From positions 25,577 to 89,576 of the forward strand of contig NZ_JAPPTI010000012.1 in the NCBI RefSeq assembly GCF_027587025.1: a stretch of DNA of 64,000 bases. Reading direction: 5' to 3'. The stretch comes from Vibrio sp. LaRot3 (GTDB lineage Bacteria; Pseudomonadota; Gammaproteobacteria; Enterobacterales; Vibrionaceae). Within the stretch, counting starts at the first letter, position 1. Each line of letters begins with the position of its first letter. Below the pieces are notes generated by a model. It saw nothing but the letters and a program-made list of their open reading frames with translations, had not been told where the DNA came from and did not search any database. A program made the translations under genes and the position numbers. Shown here one piece after another: positions 6,364-15,241 of this stretch.

Positions 6364-8421
6364 TTAGAACCTCAGTTCAAGAGACGCGCCAATTAAGCGC
6401 TCGCGTTGCTTCAAGACTTCGGTACCACTGCGACTTGCTGAATATAGCAATTCATCATCAGAATCAAATAAGTTTTCAACAAACAATGCAGCTCGACCAT
6501 ATTCGAAATCATACGCAAACTGAGCGTCGACTAACCAATAACCGTCAATTTTTAACTCTTCAATATTGTCTTTTTCTGAGTAATATTCGCTAGTGTATTT
6601 AGCATTCGCACTCAATTCAAAGCCATCACCAAAGTAGAATAGACCGCCGAGTGTTGAAGTAAATGCAGGCGAACGATCAAGTTCTAGTGTTTTACCACCT
6701 TGCGAAGCTTTCTCTTTGTATTCCGTCTCCAACCAACCTATGTTTGCGTATAACTCAACGTCAGAAGTGGCGTACCAACGAGTTGCAACTTCAGCGCCGT
6801 AAGTTTCCGCGTTATCGATGTTAGTTACAACACTAATATCATTTTCGTTACGCTGACTGATCTGGAAGTTATCATAATCATTAAAGAATATGTTTGACGT
6901 TAGCTCGACAGCTCCACCCGCGAGTGCGTGACGAGTATATAGCTCATAATTCCATACATATTCACTTTCATATTCAAAATCTTGATAGCGACCACCTGTA
7001 GAATCAAAGCCTAAACCAGCACCACCACCGTTATAACCTTTAGCAATTTTAAAGCCTAACGTGCTGTTGCTCTGAGGCTTGTAAGCTACATCGAAGCGAG
7101 GTAAAAACTCAGAGAAAGTTTCGTCGTAATCCACAGTCATGTTAAGAGGGTTAGGCTCAACAATTCGGATTTTGTGTTCTTGCTCAAAACGACCCGCAAA
7201 AGTAACGGTCACCTCTGGTACAACATCATAAGACACTTCAGCAAATGCAGATTTAGTTACCGTTCTATCGTACATAGGGCTTGAACCAGCGCTATGAATA
7301 TACACTTCATCTTGTTCAGAGTTGAAGTAACGGATACCCGCCAAACCATACAATTTGCTTTGCATTGCGTTATAGCGCACCAATGCCTCTACTTGAACCT
7401 CATCTCCTTCGATTAAGAAATCTGCTGGATATGAAGGCGGTGTTTGGCGATGGTTTACAAAATCTGTGTACATAACATTCGTTTCAAACCTTAAGTGGTC
7501 ATTAACGTCGAAACCAGTATCCCATGCATAACTGATTGAGTCAGTTTCATAGATAGCCCTATCAGCTGTATAGCCAGAACTGAGTTCATGTTCAGATTGA
7601 GGAGAACGAGAGTCCAAATAAGCTACCGACAAACCTGTTCTAAAACCAGGCAATGACGTTGGTTCAAGCAATAACTTGGCACGAACTGTCGACATTTCAA
7701 TTTCTCGAGCATCACCAACAGGGTCATAAGAGATCATTTCAATGTGGCTCTTTCGCTTTTGTTGATCAACAGACAAACGAAACGCAAGTTGATCTTCAAC
7801 AATTGGCGCCGATATCATTGCTGCAGTTTGTGAATAGTTATGCTGACCTACAGCCACTTTTACTGCACTTTCAAAGTCATACGTTGGGTCTTTTGACTTC
7901 ATCACAATTGCGCCAGCAATTGCATTGCGACCTTGAATATAGCTTTGTGGGCCAAGGTAAATCTCGGCCTGTTCCATATCCCAAAGAGAACGAGGGCCAA
8001 AGGCGATTTCAGAATAGTTTAAAGAGCGGCCATCGATAGAAAGGTTAACACGAGGACGAGAACCGGAGAAACTTGCGATACCACCGATAGACGGGCCCGA
8101 AGCGTCCACACCACGAATCGAAGGAAGGTTGTTACCTAAACCTGAATCGACCACGTTGGGTGCAAGTTGGATCAGGTCTTTAATCTCTGTGGCGTTTGGT
8201 GTGCTGTCGATACGATCTGAATCGTAAACTTCAACACTCGAACTGGTGTCGTAGATAGTTCGCTCTACCTTTTCACCAATCACCGTAATCACTTCTTTTA
8301 CATCATCTTGAGCTAAGACTGGTTGAGTTCCAACTGCACCAATGCACACCCCGGCGATCAATGCCGACAGAGGACGAACTCTAAATTTCGCTACTTGTCG
8401 AGCTGGAATAGAGGCTGTCAT
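6364..8421 (-). CDS. TonB-dependent outer-membrane receptor, probably ferric siderophore
   Basis: A 685-residue TonB-dependent receptor. Residues 1-37 are an extended signal peptide ending VLAQ; a TonB box (KEVITVIG) follows, then the plug domain (about 55-170, with SIRGVDASGP and IYLGPQSYIQGRNAIAGAI) and a 22-strand barrel ending in the terminal aromatic signature SLELRF. ATG start at 8419-8421 follows GAAGGAGA. It is divergent from a ferric-reductase-like flavoprotein, which supports iron uptake. The exact siderophore cannot be read from sequence; it may take up a foreign siderophore, since no biosynthesis genes are nearby. A hairpin terminator follows the stop. Confidence 0.9.
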   Translation of the reverse strand: MTASIPARQVAKFRVRPLSALIAGVCIGAVGTQPVLAQDDVKEVITVIGEKVERTIYDTSSSVEVYDSDRIDSTPNATEIKDLIQLAPNVVDSGLGNNLPSIRGVDASGPSIGGIASFSGSRPRVNLSIDGRSLNYSEIAFGPRSLWDMEQAEIYLGPQSYIQGRNAIAGAIVMKSKDPTYDFESAVKVAVGQHNYSQTAAMISAPIVEDQLAFRLSVDQQKRKSHIEMISYDPVGDAREIEMSTVRAKLLLEPTSLPGFRTGLSVAYLDSRSPQSEHELSSGYTADRAIYETDSISYAWDTGFDVNDHLRFETNVMYTDFVNHRQTPPSYPADFLIEGDEVQVEALVRYNAMQSKLYGLAGIRYFNSEQDEVYIHSAGSSPMYDRTVTKSAFAEVSYDVVPEVTVTFAGRFEQEHKIRIVEPNPLNMTVDYDETFSEFLPRFDVAYKPQSNSTLGFKIAKGYNGGGAGLGFDSTGGRYQDFEYESEYVWNYELYTRHALAGGAVELTSNIFFNDYDNFQISQRNENDISVVTNIDNAETYGAEVATRWYATSDVELYANIGWLETEYKEKASQGGKTLELDRSPAFTSTLGGLFYFGDGFELSANAKYTSEYYSEKDNIEELKIDGYWLVDAQFAYDFEYGRAALFVENLFDSDDELLYSASRSGTEVLKQRERLIGASLELRF

Positions 8422-9008
8422 TTCAATTCTCCTTCATTAAACAATAACAACTTTTTTGCCCATAACGAGGAGTACGCGAACGTTTGCTTCAAATGTTCAG
8501 GGTGCACGAAACCTACCCTATTTCTAAGGTATATGCGTCATGACGCGCGACATCTGTTCAACGTCGTTCAAAAACCAATCGTGTTTATGAGCTAATATCC
8601 CACGCCTCAAACGACTACGCGAAAGCACAACGAAACGCCCCTTTACCGATAGGTTCAGGAAGTGCTTTAACAGCGTATTTTTGCCAGATTGATTTATGGG
8701 TCAATTTTAAGGCGGAGCAATAGAATGCTCGCCACTAACAATCAGCTAGATGAAGGTGAACATATGGGATGAATCACAATCACTGCGTTAACTATTGTTT
8801 TAATTATCTATATTGACGAGAGAAAACTAACAATAAGCAGCCTAAATGTAAAGCATTCTCATTAATAAATTGTCATTCTAATATTAACTTTTCTTAATGT
8901 TCTCTCTATCGCCTCGTTAAGCCGCAATAGACAACCTGACTAAAGCATTCATTCAATGTTCATTTATAGAGTGTCATTCTGTACCAAATCTTCGACGAGA
9001 GAACCGCT
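8422..9008. other. Divergent intergenic region between TonB receptor and ferric reductase-like gene
   Basis: 587 bp without a convincing gene. It holds a Fur-like site near 8847-8861, AT-rich promoter-like sequence around 8860-8970, and an imperfect hairpin (GGCGGAGCA with TGCTCGCC) at about 8711-8734. Both flanking genes are iron-related, so Fur control of both is plausible. The leader of the receptor gene may be long, since the Fur-like site is more than 400 bp from its start. Confidence 0.5.
8847..8861 (-). promoter_or_regulatory. Candidate Fur box
   Basis: On the minus strand TGAGAATGCTTTACA fits the 7-1-7 Fur pattern TGATAATNATTATCA at about ten of fourteen informative positions. An adjacent AATGACAAT on the same strand could extend the site. 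It lies about 150 bp before the ferric-reductase-like gene. Confidence 0.45.
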
Positions 9009-10244
9009 ATGAAAGTACCAAAAATCATCACCTTATCTATTATTGCCTTGTTAGTTTCTAGCGGCATTTGGGCGCTACTTCCCGTCGACTTGGAGCTTGC
9101 TCGAAAAGTACCGGCGTTCTTTGCAACTGTCTCAATGATCGCAATGGCGTTAGCAATGCTGCTTAGCTGTCGATTAAAGTGGCTTGAGCCAATATTTGGT
9201 GGAATGGATAAAGCCTATGTTTGGCACAAGTGGCTGGGCATTGCAGGGCTAGTCGGTGCAAGTTTTCATTGGCTACTGGTTCCCGGCCCTGCAGGGAATG
9301 GTATTGACCCGCTATTTGCTGATTTCGGTGAAGAAATAGGCCAATGGGCTATGTACGGATTATTGGTGCTAGGCAGTGTCAGTATGGTTAAACAAATCCC
9401 TTATCGTATCTGGTTTTACACCCACAAATTAATGGGGCCTATTTTCTTAATCTCGGTTTACCATACCTTTTTCTCTGATGTGCCTTTTGAATTGTTCAGT
9501 GTCACAGGAGCGGCTCTGGTCATCATATCGGCGATTGGCACTGCTGCTTACTTCTATAAATGCCTAGTTAAGCCGCGCAGTTATAAGCGCTACACCGTTA
9601 AACAAGTAACACAGTTAGATAACGCAGTAGAAGTGACTCTAGATGCCGATCATGGCGCTATCAAACATCATGCAGGGCAATTTGCTTACCTAGATTTTGG
9701 CTTAGATAACATAGAGCACTTTCATCCATTTACGATTGCTTCAGCCCCAAACGGTAACGAGCTGACTTTTATCATTCGTAACTTGGGACGCCATACACAA
9801 CAATTACAAACCGAAATCAATATAGGGCAAAAGGTGACGGTAGATGGCGCTTATGGACGCTTGCATGCGCAGCGCAATCGTAATAAGCCGCAAGTATGGA
9901 TTGCCGGTGGCATTGGTATCACCCCATTTTTAGCTTGGTTACAAGCTCGTGATACGCAGCAACCTATCGAACTGTTCTTTGTAGGTAGAGGTAAGTTATA
10001 TCAATTACTCATCGCGAAAGTGCAACCACTGTTAAGTAGTACAAATGTGACACTGCATTTACCGACGATGGACAATCAACGTCTTGATGCAGAGATCATC
10101 CAGAAATCGCTGAAAAAACCACTTAATAACTATCAATTTTTCGCATGTGGACCACAAAGCATGATGGAATCGATAAAAAAACAACTTTTCATCGAAGGAA
10201 TGAAGCCAAAGCAGTGGCACAATGAAAATTTTGCCATGCGCTAG
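9009..10244 (+). CDS. Ferric-reductase-like transmembrane flavoprotein
   Basis: A 411-residue inner-membrane oxidoreductase. The N-terminal half (about residues 5-195) has six helices of the ferric-reductase fold with haem-ligand histidines in HKWLGIAGLVGASFHW and HKLMGPIFLISVYHTFF. The C-terminal half is a ferredoxin-NADP reductase-type module: FAD-binding HPFTIASAP, pyridine-nucleotide-binding IAGGIGITPFLAW and the end motif FACGPQSMM. Such proteins pass electrons from NAD(P)H through FAD and haem to reduce ferric iron or other acceptors. ATG start follows GAGAGAA. Divergent from the siderophore receptor, with a Fur-like site between, so it may release iron from imported ferric complexes. 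Confidence 0.88.
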   Translation: MKVPKIITLSIIALLVSSGIWALLPVDLELARKVPAFFATVSMIAMALAMLLSCRLKWLEPIFGGMDKAYVWHKWLGIAGLVGASFHWLLVPGPAGNGIDPLFADFGEEIGQWAMYGLLVLGSVSMVKQIPYRIWFYTHKLMGPIFLISVYHTFFSDVPFELFSVTGAALVIISAIGTAAYFYKCLVKPRSYKRYTVKQVTQLDNAVEVTLDADHGAIKHHAGQFAYLDFGLDNIEHFHPFTIASAPNGNELTFIIRNLGRHTQQLQTEINIGQKVTVDGAYGRLHAQRNRNKPQVWIAGGIGITPFLAWLQARDTQQPIELFFVGRGKLYQLLIAKVQPLLSSTNVTLHLPTMDNQRLDAEIIQKSLKKPLNNYQFFACGPQSMMESIKKQLFIEGMKPKQWHNENFAMR

Positions 10245-10262
10245 TCAGATTAATAGCTAACG

Positions 10263-10283
10263 AGGGCGTGGAAACACGCCCTA
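10263..10283 (+). terminator. Hairpin after ferric reductase-like gene
   Basis: AGGGCGTG (10263-10270), GAAA loop, CACGCCCT (10275-10282). The tail is AT-rich rather than a pure T run, so strength is uncertain. Confidence 0.65.
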
Positions 10284-10361
10284 TAATTTATAGTATGACA
10301 TATAAATACATCTTCTTTATGAAAGCTCTCAAACACCAACAAATACAAGCAAAAGCTACAA

Positions 10362-10377
10362 AAGCAAACGTTATCAA
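10362..10377 (+). promoter_or_regulatory. PurR-like operator upstream of codBA
   Basis: AAGCAAACGTTATCAA matches PurR consensus ACGCAAACGTTTTCGT at 12 of 16 positions, including GCAAACGTT. codBA is a PurR target in E. coli. It lies about 110 bp upstream of the proposed -35. Confidence 0.5.
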
Positions 10378-10473
10378 CCTTGATTCATAGAAATAAAGTA
10401 TAAATTAACTAGTTGAAAAATAATGACTAAATAAATTAAAAAACCTAAAGTAAAATTAATAACAAAAATATCA

Positions 10474-10501
10474 TTGACTATCTGACTTAGATCCACATAA
10501 T
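10474..10501 (+). promoter_or_regulatory. Candidate sigma-70 promoter of codBA
   Basis: TTGACT (10474-10479) and CATAAT (10496-10501) are separated by 16 bp; transcription would begin near 10508, about 50 nt before codB. The rest of the 313-bp gap (10245-10557) is AT-rich and holds only the PurR-like site and the preceding hairpin. Confidence 0.55.
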
Positions 10502-10557
10502 ACGCGCCGTTTAACTAAAATTTGTTCACCAATTTTAAAAGCGATGTGAGGGTAATA

Positions 10558-11796
10558 ATGGCTGCTGATAACAACTATAGTCTGGGTCCAGTTCCAAATT
10601 CCGCAAGGAAAGGGGTAATGTCTTTAACCATGGTAATGTTAGGACTGACCTTCTTCTCTGCCAGTATGTGGACAGGCGGTTCACTCGGCACCGGACTTTC
10701 ATTTAACGACTTTTTCCTCGCAGTTCTCATCGGTAACCTCATTCTCGGTATTTACACTTCTTTCCTTGGTTACATTGGCGCTTCTACTGGTCTTTCTACT
10801 CACCTCCTTGCTCGTTTCTCTTTTGGCTCTAAAGGCTCATGGCTTCCTTCCGCATTACTTGGCGGTACACAAGTTGGTTGGTTTGGTGTTGGCGTAGCGA
10901 TGTTTGCTCTTCCGGTAAACAAAGCAACAGGCATCGATATAAACACTCTTATCATCATTTCTGGTCTACTCATGACTGCCACGGTTTACTTCGGCATCTC
11001 TGCACTGATGGTGTTATCTGCGATTGCGGTACCAGCCATTGCTCTACTTGGTGGCTACTCAGTGATTGAAGCGATTAACAGTATTGGCGGCGTTGCAGAA
11101 CTACAAAAAGTTCAACCCGCTGAACCTATCGACTTTTCTCTAGCGCTAGCAATGGTAGTTGGCTCATTTATCAGCGCGGGCACATTAACCGCTGACTTTG
11201 TCCGCTTTGGTAAAAAGCCTAAAGGCGCAGTTTTAGTAACGATGGTGGCTTTCTTTATCGGCAACTCACTGATGTTTATCTTCGGCGCTGCAGGGGCATC
11301 GGTGACGGGTCAATCCGATATTTCAGAAGTGATGATTGCGCAGGGGCTACTTATCCCAGCAATTATCGTACTTGGTCTAAACATTTGGACGACGAACGAC
11401 AACGCACTATACGCATCAGGCCTTGGTTTCTCGAACATTACTGGCCTACCGAGTAAGTACATTTCAATGGTGAATGGCCTTGTTGGTACATTGTGTGCGC
11501 TGTGGCTTTACAACAACTTCGTGGGTTGGCTAACATTCCTATCTCTTGCGATTCCACCAATTGGTGGCGTTATCATTGCGGATTTCTTTATTAACCGTAA
11601 GCGCTACAATAATTTTAAAGCTGCTCAGTTCAAAACATTTAATTGGGCTGGCATTATCGCGGTTGCAATTGGTGTGGCAGCAGGTCACTTCCTTCCGGGT
11701 GTTGTACCAGTAAACGCCGTGCTAGGCGGTGCGATTAGCTACCTAGTTTTAAATCCTATTCTTAATAAAAAAACACTGGCCGAGCAGCCAGCGTAA
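10558..11796 (+). CDS. codB: Cytosine permease
   Basis: A 412-residue cytosine/proton symporter of the NCS1 family with twelve membrane helices. It matches E. coli CodB closely along its whole length: NYSLGPVPNSARKG at the N-terminus, SASMWTGGSLGTGLS, GGTQVGWFGVGVAMF and LNIWTTNDNALYASGLG. Start placed at ATG 10558, preceded by GAGGG; the longer frame from 10522 is not conserved. It is followed after 9 bp by codA, so the pair takes up cytosine and deaminates it to uracil. A PurR-like box lies upstream. Confidence 0.97.
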   Translation: MAADNNYSLGPVPNSARKGVMSLTMVMLGLTFFSASMWTGGSLGTGLSFNDFFLAVLIGNLILGIYTSFLGYIGASTGLSTHLLARFSFGSKGSWLPSALLGGTQVGWFGVGVAMFALPVNKATGIDINTLIIISGLLMTATVYFGISALMVLSAIAVPAIALLGGYSVIEAINSIGGVAELQKVQPAEPIDFSLALAMVVGSFISAGTLTADFVRFGKKPKGAVLVTMVAFFIGNSLMFIFGAAGASVTGQSDISEVMIAQGLLIPAIIVLGLNIWTTNDNALYASGLGFSNITGLPSKYISMVNGLVGTLCALWLYNNFVGWLTFLSLAIPPIGGVIIADFFINRKRYNNFKAAQFKTFNWAGIIAVAIGVAAGHFLPGVVPVNAVLGGAISYLVLNPILNKKTLAEQPA

Positions 11797-11805
11797 GGAA
11801 CCATA

Positions 11806-13083
11806 ATGACAACTCTGTTGATCAAGAACGTAACGCTACAAGGCCAAACAGGTCTGAAGCAAATTTTGATTGAGAATGGTCAATTCAAGCGTATTGAAGA
11901 CAACAATCTAAGCCTAGATATTGCTGATAATATTCTTGATGCAGAGGGCGGCATGGCTGTCGCGCCTTTCTGCGAGCCCCACATTCACTTAGACACCACT
12001 CAAACCGCAGGTGAACCAAACTGGAACATTTCAGGTACGCTGTTTGAAGGGATTGAACGTTGGGCCGAACGCAAGGAAATGCTGTCAATTGAAGACGTAA
12101 AAGCGCGAGCGAAACAAACGCTAAAATGGCAAATTGCTAACGGCGTTCAGCACGTTCGAACTCACGTTGATGTCTCTGACCCAACACTTGTCGCACTAAA
12201 AGCGATGATTGAAGTGCGCGAAGAGATGAAAGAATGGGTTGATATTCAAATCGTTGCCTTCCCGCAAGAAGGCATCCTTTCTTATCCAAATGGTAAAGAG
12301 CTGCTAGAAGAAGCGGTACAACTGGGCGCAGATGTCATTGGTGCCATCCCTCACTTCGAATTTACGCGTGAATACGGTATTGAATCTCTTCACTACGTGT
12401 TTGAGCTTGCGCAAAAATACGATCGCCTTATTGACGTGCATTGTGATGAAATTGATGACGAGCAGTCACGCTTTGTTGAAACACTTGCGGCGCTAGCGCA
12501 CAAATTCAACATGGGCCATAAGGTAACCGCGAGCCATACAACGGCAATGGGCTCGTACAATGGCGCTTACGCGTCTCGCCTATTCCGCTTGCTGCGTATG
12601 TCTGGCATCAACTTTGTTGCTAACCCATTAGTGAACATTCACTTACAAGGCCGCTTTGACGATTACCCGAAACGCCGTGGTGTGACCCGTGTGAAAGAGA
12701 TGCTGAATGCCAATATTAATGTGTGCTTCGGTCATGATGATGTGTTTGACCCGTGGTATCCGCTAGGCACTGCGAACATGCTACAAGTGTTGCACATGGG
12801 TCTGCATGTGTGTCAGGTAATGGGTTACGATCAAATCAACAACTCACTTGATCTGATCAGCACAAACTCTGCACGTACATTGAACATTCAAGATAAGCAT
12901 GGCATTGAGATGGGCAAGCCGGGTAGTTTATTGATATTGCCTGCGGAAACCGGTTTTGATGCAGTACGCCGCCAAGTACCAGTGCGCTACTCCGTACGCC
13001 ACGGTAAGGTCATTGCGGAAACGCAACCGGCGACAACGCAGCTTCACCTAGAACAGTCAGAGCCTGTGACTTTCAAACGATAA
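11806..13083 (+). CDS. codA: Cytosine deaminase
   Basis: A 425-residue amidohydrolase that converts cytosine to uracil and ammonia in the cytosol. Metal and catalytic residues visible: HIHLD near residue 60, VHCDEIDDEQSRF (histidine ligand and catalytic glutamate) and the aspartate in CFGHDDVFDPWYP. Length agrees with E. coli CodA (about 427). It follows codB after 9 bp with a Shine-Dalgarno (AAGGAA) before ATG. Its stop lies against a bidirectional terminator that also ends the CsrB-family sRNA on the other strand. Confidence 0.97.
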   Translation: MTTLLIKNVTLQGQTGLKQILIENGQFKRIEDNNLSLDIADNILDAEGGMAVAPFCEPHIHLDTTQTAGEPNWNISGTLFEGIERWAERKEMLSIEDVKARAKQTLKWQIANGVQHVRTHVDVSDPTLVALKAMIEVREEMKEWVDIQIVAFPQEGILSYPNGKELLEEAVQLGADVIGAIPHFEFTREYGIESLHYVFELAQKYDRLIDVHCDEIDDEQSRFVETLAALAHKFNMGHKVTASHTTAMGSYNGAYASRLFRLLRMSGINFVANPLVNIHLQGRFDDYPKRRGVTRVKEMLNANINVCFGHDDVFDPWYPLGTANMLQVLHMGLHVCQVMGYDQINNSLDLISTNSARTLNIQDKHGIEMGKPGSLLILPAETGFDAVRRQVPVRYSVRHGKVIAETQPATTQLHLEQSEPVTFKR

Positions 13084-13084
13084 A

Positions 13085-13412
13085 AGAAAAACCCGCTAGG
13101 CTTTCACCTAGCGGGTTCTATTCTTACTCGCAGCAATCCGGCTACTAATAAGTGCTCCCTGCATCAAATCCTTGATAGTACGCTGCTTCCCTCAGCACTT
13201 CCTTAACATCGCTTTCCTAGCGGTGTCCTTTGCTATCCTAGCTAATCATCTGTCCTCGATGACTATATCTTCGTCCTGAAGATGACCAATCCTTGGGTCT
13301 TTCCTGTTCCATGTCCGCTTCCTGCCGACACAGTTAAGATATCGCTAGCGACGAATTTAAACAACGCAGCGTTATCCATTATTTCTCACCCCAAAATCAT
13401 AACGAAAACAAA
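13085..13412 (-). ncRNA. csrB: CsrB-family regulatory sRNA (CsrA sponge)
   Basis: The minus strand carries 16 GGA triplets in about 245 nt (13137-13380). Many lie in the loops of small hairpins, as CsrA-binding RNAs need: TCTTCAGGACGAAGA, TCATCGAGGACAGATGA, CGCTAGGAAAGCG and ATCAAGGATTTGAT are clear stem-loops. It ends in a strong terminator (13090-13117, then T5CT4). Upstream lies a GacA/VarA-type box at 13490-13507. The 5' end is inferred from a TAATAT -10-like hexamer at 13419-13424; length about 330 nt fits Vibrio CsrB RNAs. In vibrios these RNAs sequester CsrA and feed the VarS/VarA pathway into quorum sensing. No long reading frame is present. Confidence 0.88.
13090..13117. terminator. 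Bidirectional terminator between codA and csrB
   Basis: Perfect 11-bp stem AACCCGCTAGG (13090-13100) with CCTAGCGGGTT (13107-13117), 6-nt loop. The T-tract is strongest on the minus strand, where it ends csrB. Confidence 0.92.
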
Positions 13413-13489
13413 TAAGCCATATTATTCAATAACTTAAATTAACACCTTCACAAATCACTCTGCCTATAATCGCCTCAGTCTCACGCATT

Positions 13490-13507
13490 TGTAAGAGATC
13501 TCGCACA
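13490..13507 (-). promoter_or_regulatory. VarA/GacA/UvrY-type upstream activating site of csrB
   Basis: TGTAAGAGATCTCGCACA is an 18-bp interrupted palindrome matching TGTAAGN6CTTACA; the second arm has four of six bases. It sits about 80 bp upstream of the inferred csrB start, a usual position for this class of site. Confidence 0.7.
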
Positions 13508-13717
13508 TGATGCTATCGGCAAAGACTCACTCTCTCACTAAATAACCAAAAGGCACCGAACAAAAAGCGACCTATTTCGCTAACTAGATTCAACAAATTT
13601 GGTTCTAACTTGTTAAAAATTGAGATATTATTTGCGGATCAATATCACAATTTTCTATCTTTAAGGTGTGAGGCTTGAATCTCTGCAACACACATTAACC
13701 ATCACTAAGGAACTTAG

Positions 13718-14164
13718 ATGATTTCAAAATGGGCGCAACGCTTTTACCAAATGGCTGAACTTGTTGGCTCTTGGAGTAAAGACCCTTCCACACAAGTTGG
13801 TGCTGTCATTACTAAACAAAACCGCATTGTGTCGGTTGGCTTCAATGGCTACCCGCATGGCATTTCTGATAGCGCGATGACCGACGAACGCGAAATGAAA
13901 TACCTTAAAACCTTACATGCAGAAGAAAATGCGATTCTATTTGCTAAGCGTGATCTTGATGGCTGTGAAATTTGGGTGACACACTTCCCTTGTCCGAATT
14001 GTGCGGCAAAAATAATTCAGACAGGGATTTCAGCAGTGCATTGCCCTGAGCAAACGGAAGACTTCCTATCTCGTTGGGGCGATAAGATTAAAGTAAGCCA
14101 AGAAATGTTTCTCCAAGCAGGCGTCAAAGTACACTGGCTGCCTTTGGATGAACTGGGCCTTTAA
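13718..14164 (+). CDS. Deoxycytidylate (dCMP) deaminase
   Basis: A 148-residue zinc deaminase of the ComEB/dCMP deaminase type, converting dCMP to dUMP for thymidylate synthesis. Zinc motif: H67-A-E69 (HAEENAI) and C92/C95 (PCPNCAAKI). The N-terminus has WSKDPSTQVGAVI, the nucleotide-binding region. ATG start follows TAAGGAAC. It stands alone; its stop TAA overlaps, on the other strand, the stop of a receiver-domain gene by 4 bp. A nucleoside deaminase reading is less likely because the length and WSKDPSTQVGA motif suit dCMP enzymes. Confidence 0.92.
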   Translation: MISKWAQRFYQMAELVGSWSKDPSTQVGAVITKQNRIVSVGFNGYPHGISDSAMTDEREMKYLKTLHAEENAILFAKRDLDGCEIWVTHFPCPNCAAKIIQTGISAVHCPEQTEDFLSRWGDKIKVSQEMFLQAGVKVHWLPLDELGL

Positions 14165-14727
14165 TCCGCTATATGGATAACCTCCAGCTTTCGGAACGTT
14201 TCTAATAGCTGCTCTAATTTGTAGGGTTTTGATAAATACGCATCCATCCCCGCATTAAAGCAGCTATTCACTTCTTCAGGCAATTCGCGCGCTGTTAAAG
14301 CTACAATGGGTAATCTCACCCGCTGATTTTCGTTTTCCCATTGCCGAATGTGTTTGGTTGCCGTTAGGCCATCCATCACTGGCATCATGCAATCCATCAA
14401 GACAACATCAAAAACTTCCCCTTGGGTGATGATATTCAACGCTTCACGCCCATTACACGCCAATCTATGCGGCATTTCCGCTCGATTTAGAAAACAACTG
14501 GCAATCTTCTGATTCATTAAATTGTCTTCAACCACCAAGACATTCGGTACTTTTTTCGTACCAAACGCCACCGATTGTGTTGGTTTCGTCCCCAGCACCT
14601 GCTTGCGTTTATCTTGAGTCATTCCTTGTTTCGCAACTCGAGTTGAGTGCATACCTTCATTCATCCTTTGAATAAATTTTGACCAAATATAGAGAGTTGA
14701 GTCCGCGGCTACCAATAAGTCTGTCAC
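14161..14727 (-). CDS. Stand-alone response-regulator receiver protein
   Basis: A 188-residue protein with a 60-residue unstructured, basic N-terminus and a single receiver domain (about residues 62-183). Acidic pocket E67/D68, phosphoacceptor D112 (LMDCMMPVMDG), T145 and K167 are all present, so it should be phosphorylated. The sequence resembles receiver domains of hybrid sensor kinases more than those of DNA-binding regulators, and no output domain follows. Start is GTG at 14725-14727. Possibly a phosphorelay intermediate or the remnant of a hybrid kinase; no kinase is adjacent. A CRP-like site lies about 55 bp upstream. It converges with and overlaps the dCMP deaminase by 4 bp. Confidence 0.85.
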   Translation of the reverse strand: MTDLLVAADSTLYIWSKFIQRMNEGMHSTRVAKQGMTQDKRKQVLGTKPTQSVAFGTKKVPNVLVVEDNLMNQKIASCFLNRAEMPHRLACNGREALNIITQGEVFDVVLMDCMMPVMDGLTATKHIRQWENENQRVRLPIVALTARELPEEVNSCFNAGMDAYLSKPYKLEQLLETFRKLEVIHIAD

Positions 14728-14781
14728 TAATTGAAGGCCTTCTTACAATTAAAACAAGCAAATCATTGACGATTAGCAACC

Positions 14782-14795
14782 GTGACCAATCTCAC
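14782..14795. promoter_or_regulatory. Candidate CRP site
   Basis: GTGACCAATCTCAC has the perfect GTGA-N6-TCAC core of CRP sites. It is 55-68 bp upstream of the receiver gene start and about 450 bp from the GAPDH gene, so the receiver gene is the likelier target. Confidence 0.5.
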
Positions 14796-15171
14796 CTTTT
14801 GTAGCAAAACTCTTAATCGTTAAAACAAATTCGCTCTATCCGTGGTTATAAAATCATCACTCATTTGTGATAACCAAAGTCGCAGTCACTCAGCTCTCAC
14901 TTGTTATAACCAATTTTGTTGATAAGTTGATCAAAATCTCAAGATACAATCTGTTGATCTCATATTTTTCAATGTTGGCTTGAACTGAGTATTTATCATC
15001 ACGAATTAACTCTCCACTTTTACAAAAGTCAATCAGCAAAACAACCTAGCAAGCCACATATAAAAGCTAGCAATCAACCAATTTATAGCACAAAAAACTT
15101 CATTTATTTTTACTAGCAGAATAAGGATTCAGCACTTACACTCCCGCCACATAAAAATTACAAATAATTCA

Positions 15172-15202
15172 CCACCTCATCCAACCATGAATTATGAGGT
15201 GG
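15172..15202 (+). other. Hairpin in the GAPDH leader
   Basis: CCACCTCAT (15172-15180) and ATGAGGTGG (15194-15202) form a perfect 9-bp stem with a 13-nt loop, ending 39 bp before the GAPDH ATG. No T run follows, so a role in mRNA stability or translation is likelier than termination. Confidence 0.5.
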
Positions 15203-15241
15203 CTCCTACACCTGAAACGTGAAATAAGGCCCCGATAATCC

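Larger units (their letters stand above)
14728..15241. other. Gap between receiver gene and GAPDH
   Basis: 514 bp with no protein gene. It contains a CRP-like site (14782-14795), AT-rich promoter-like stretches and a hairpin (15172-15202) close to the GAPDH start. No sRNA signature was recognised. Confidence 0.5.

Noticed and set aside
14930..14950. FNR-like TTGATAAGTTGATCAA
   Set aside because: Half-sites are separated by six bases rather than the four needed, so it is probably chance.
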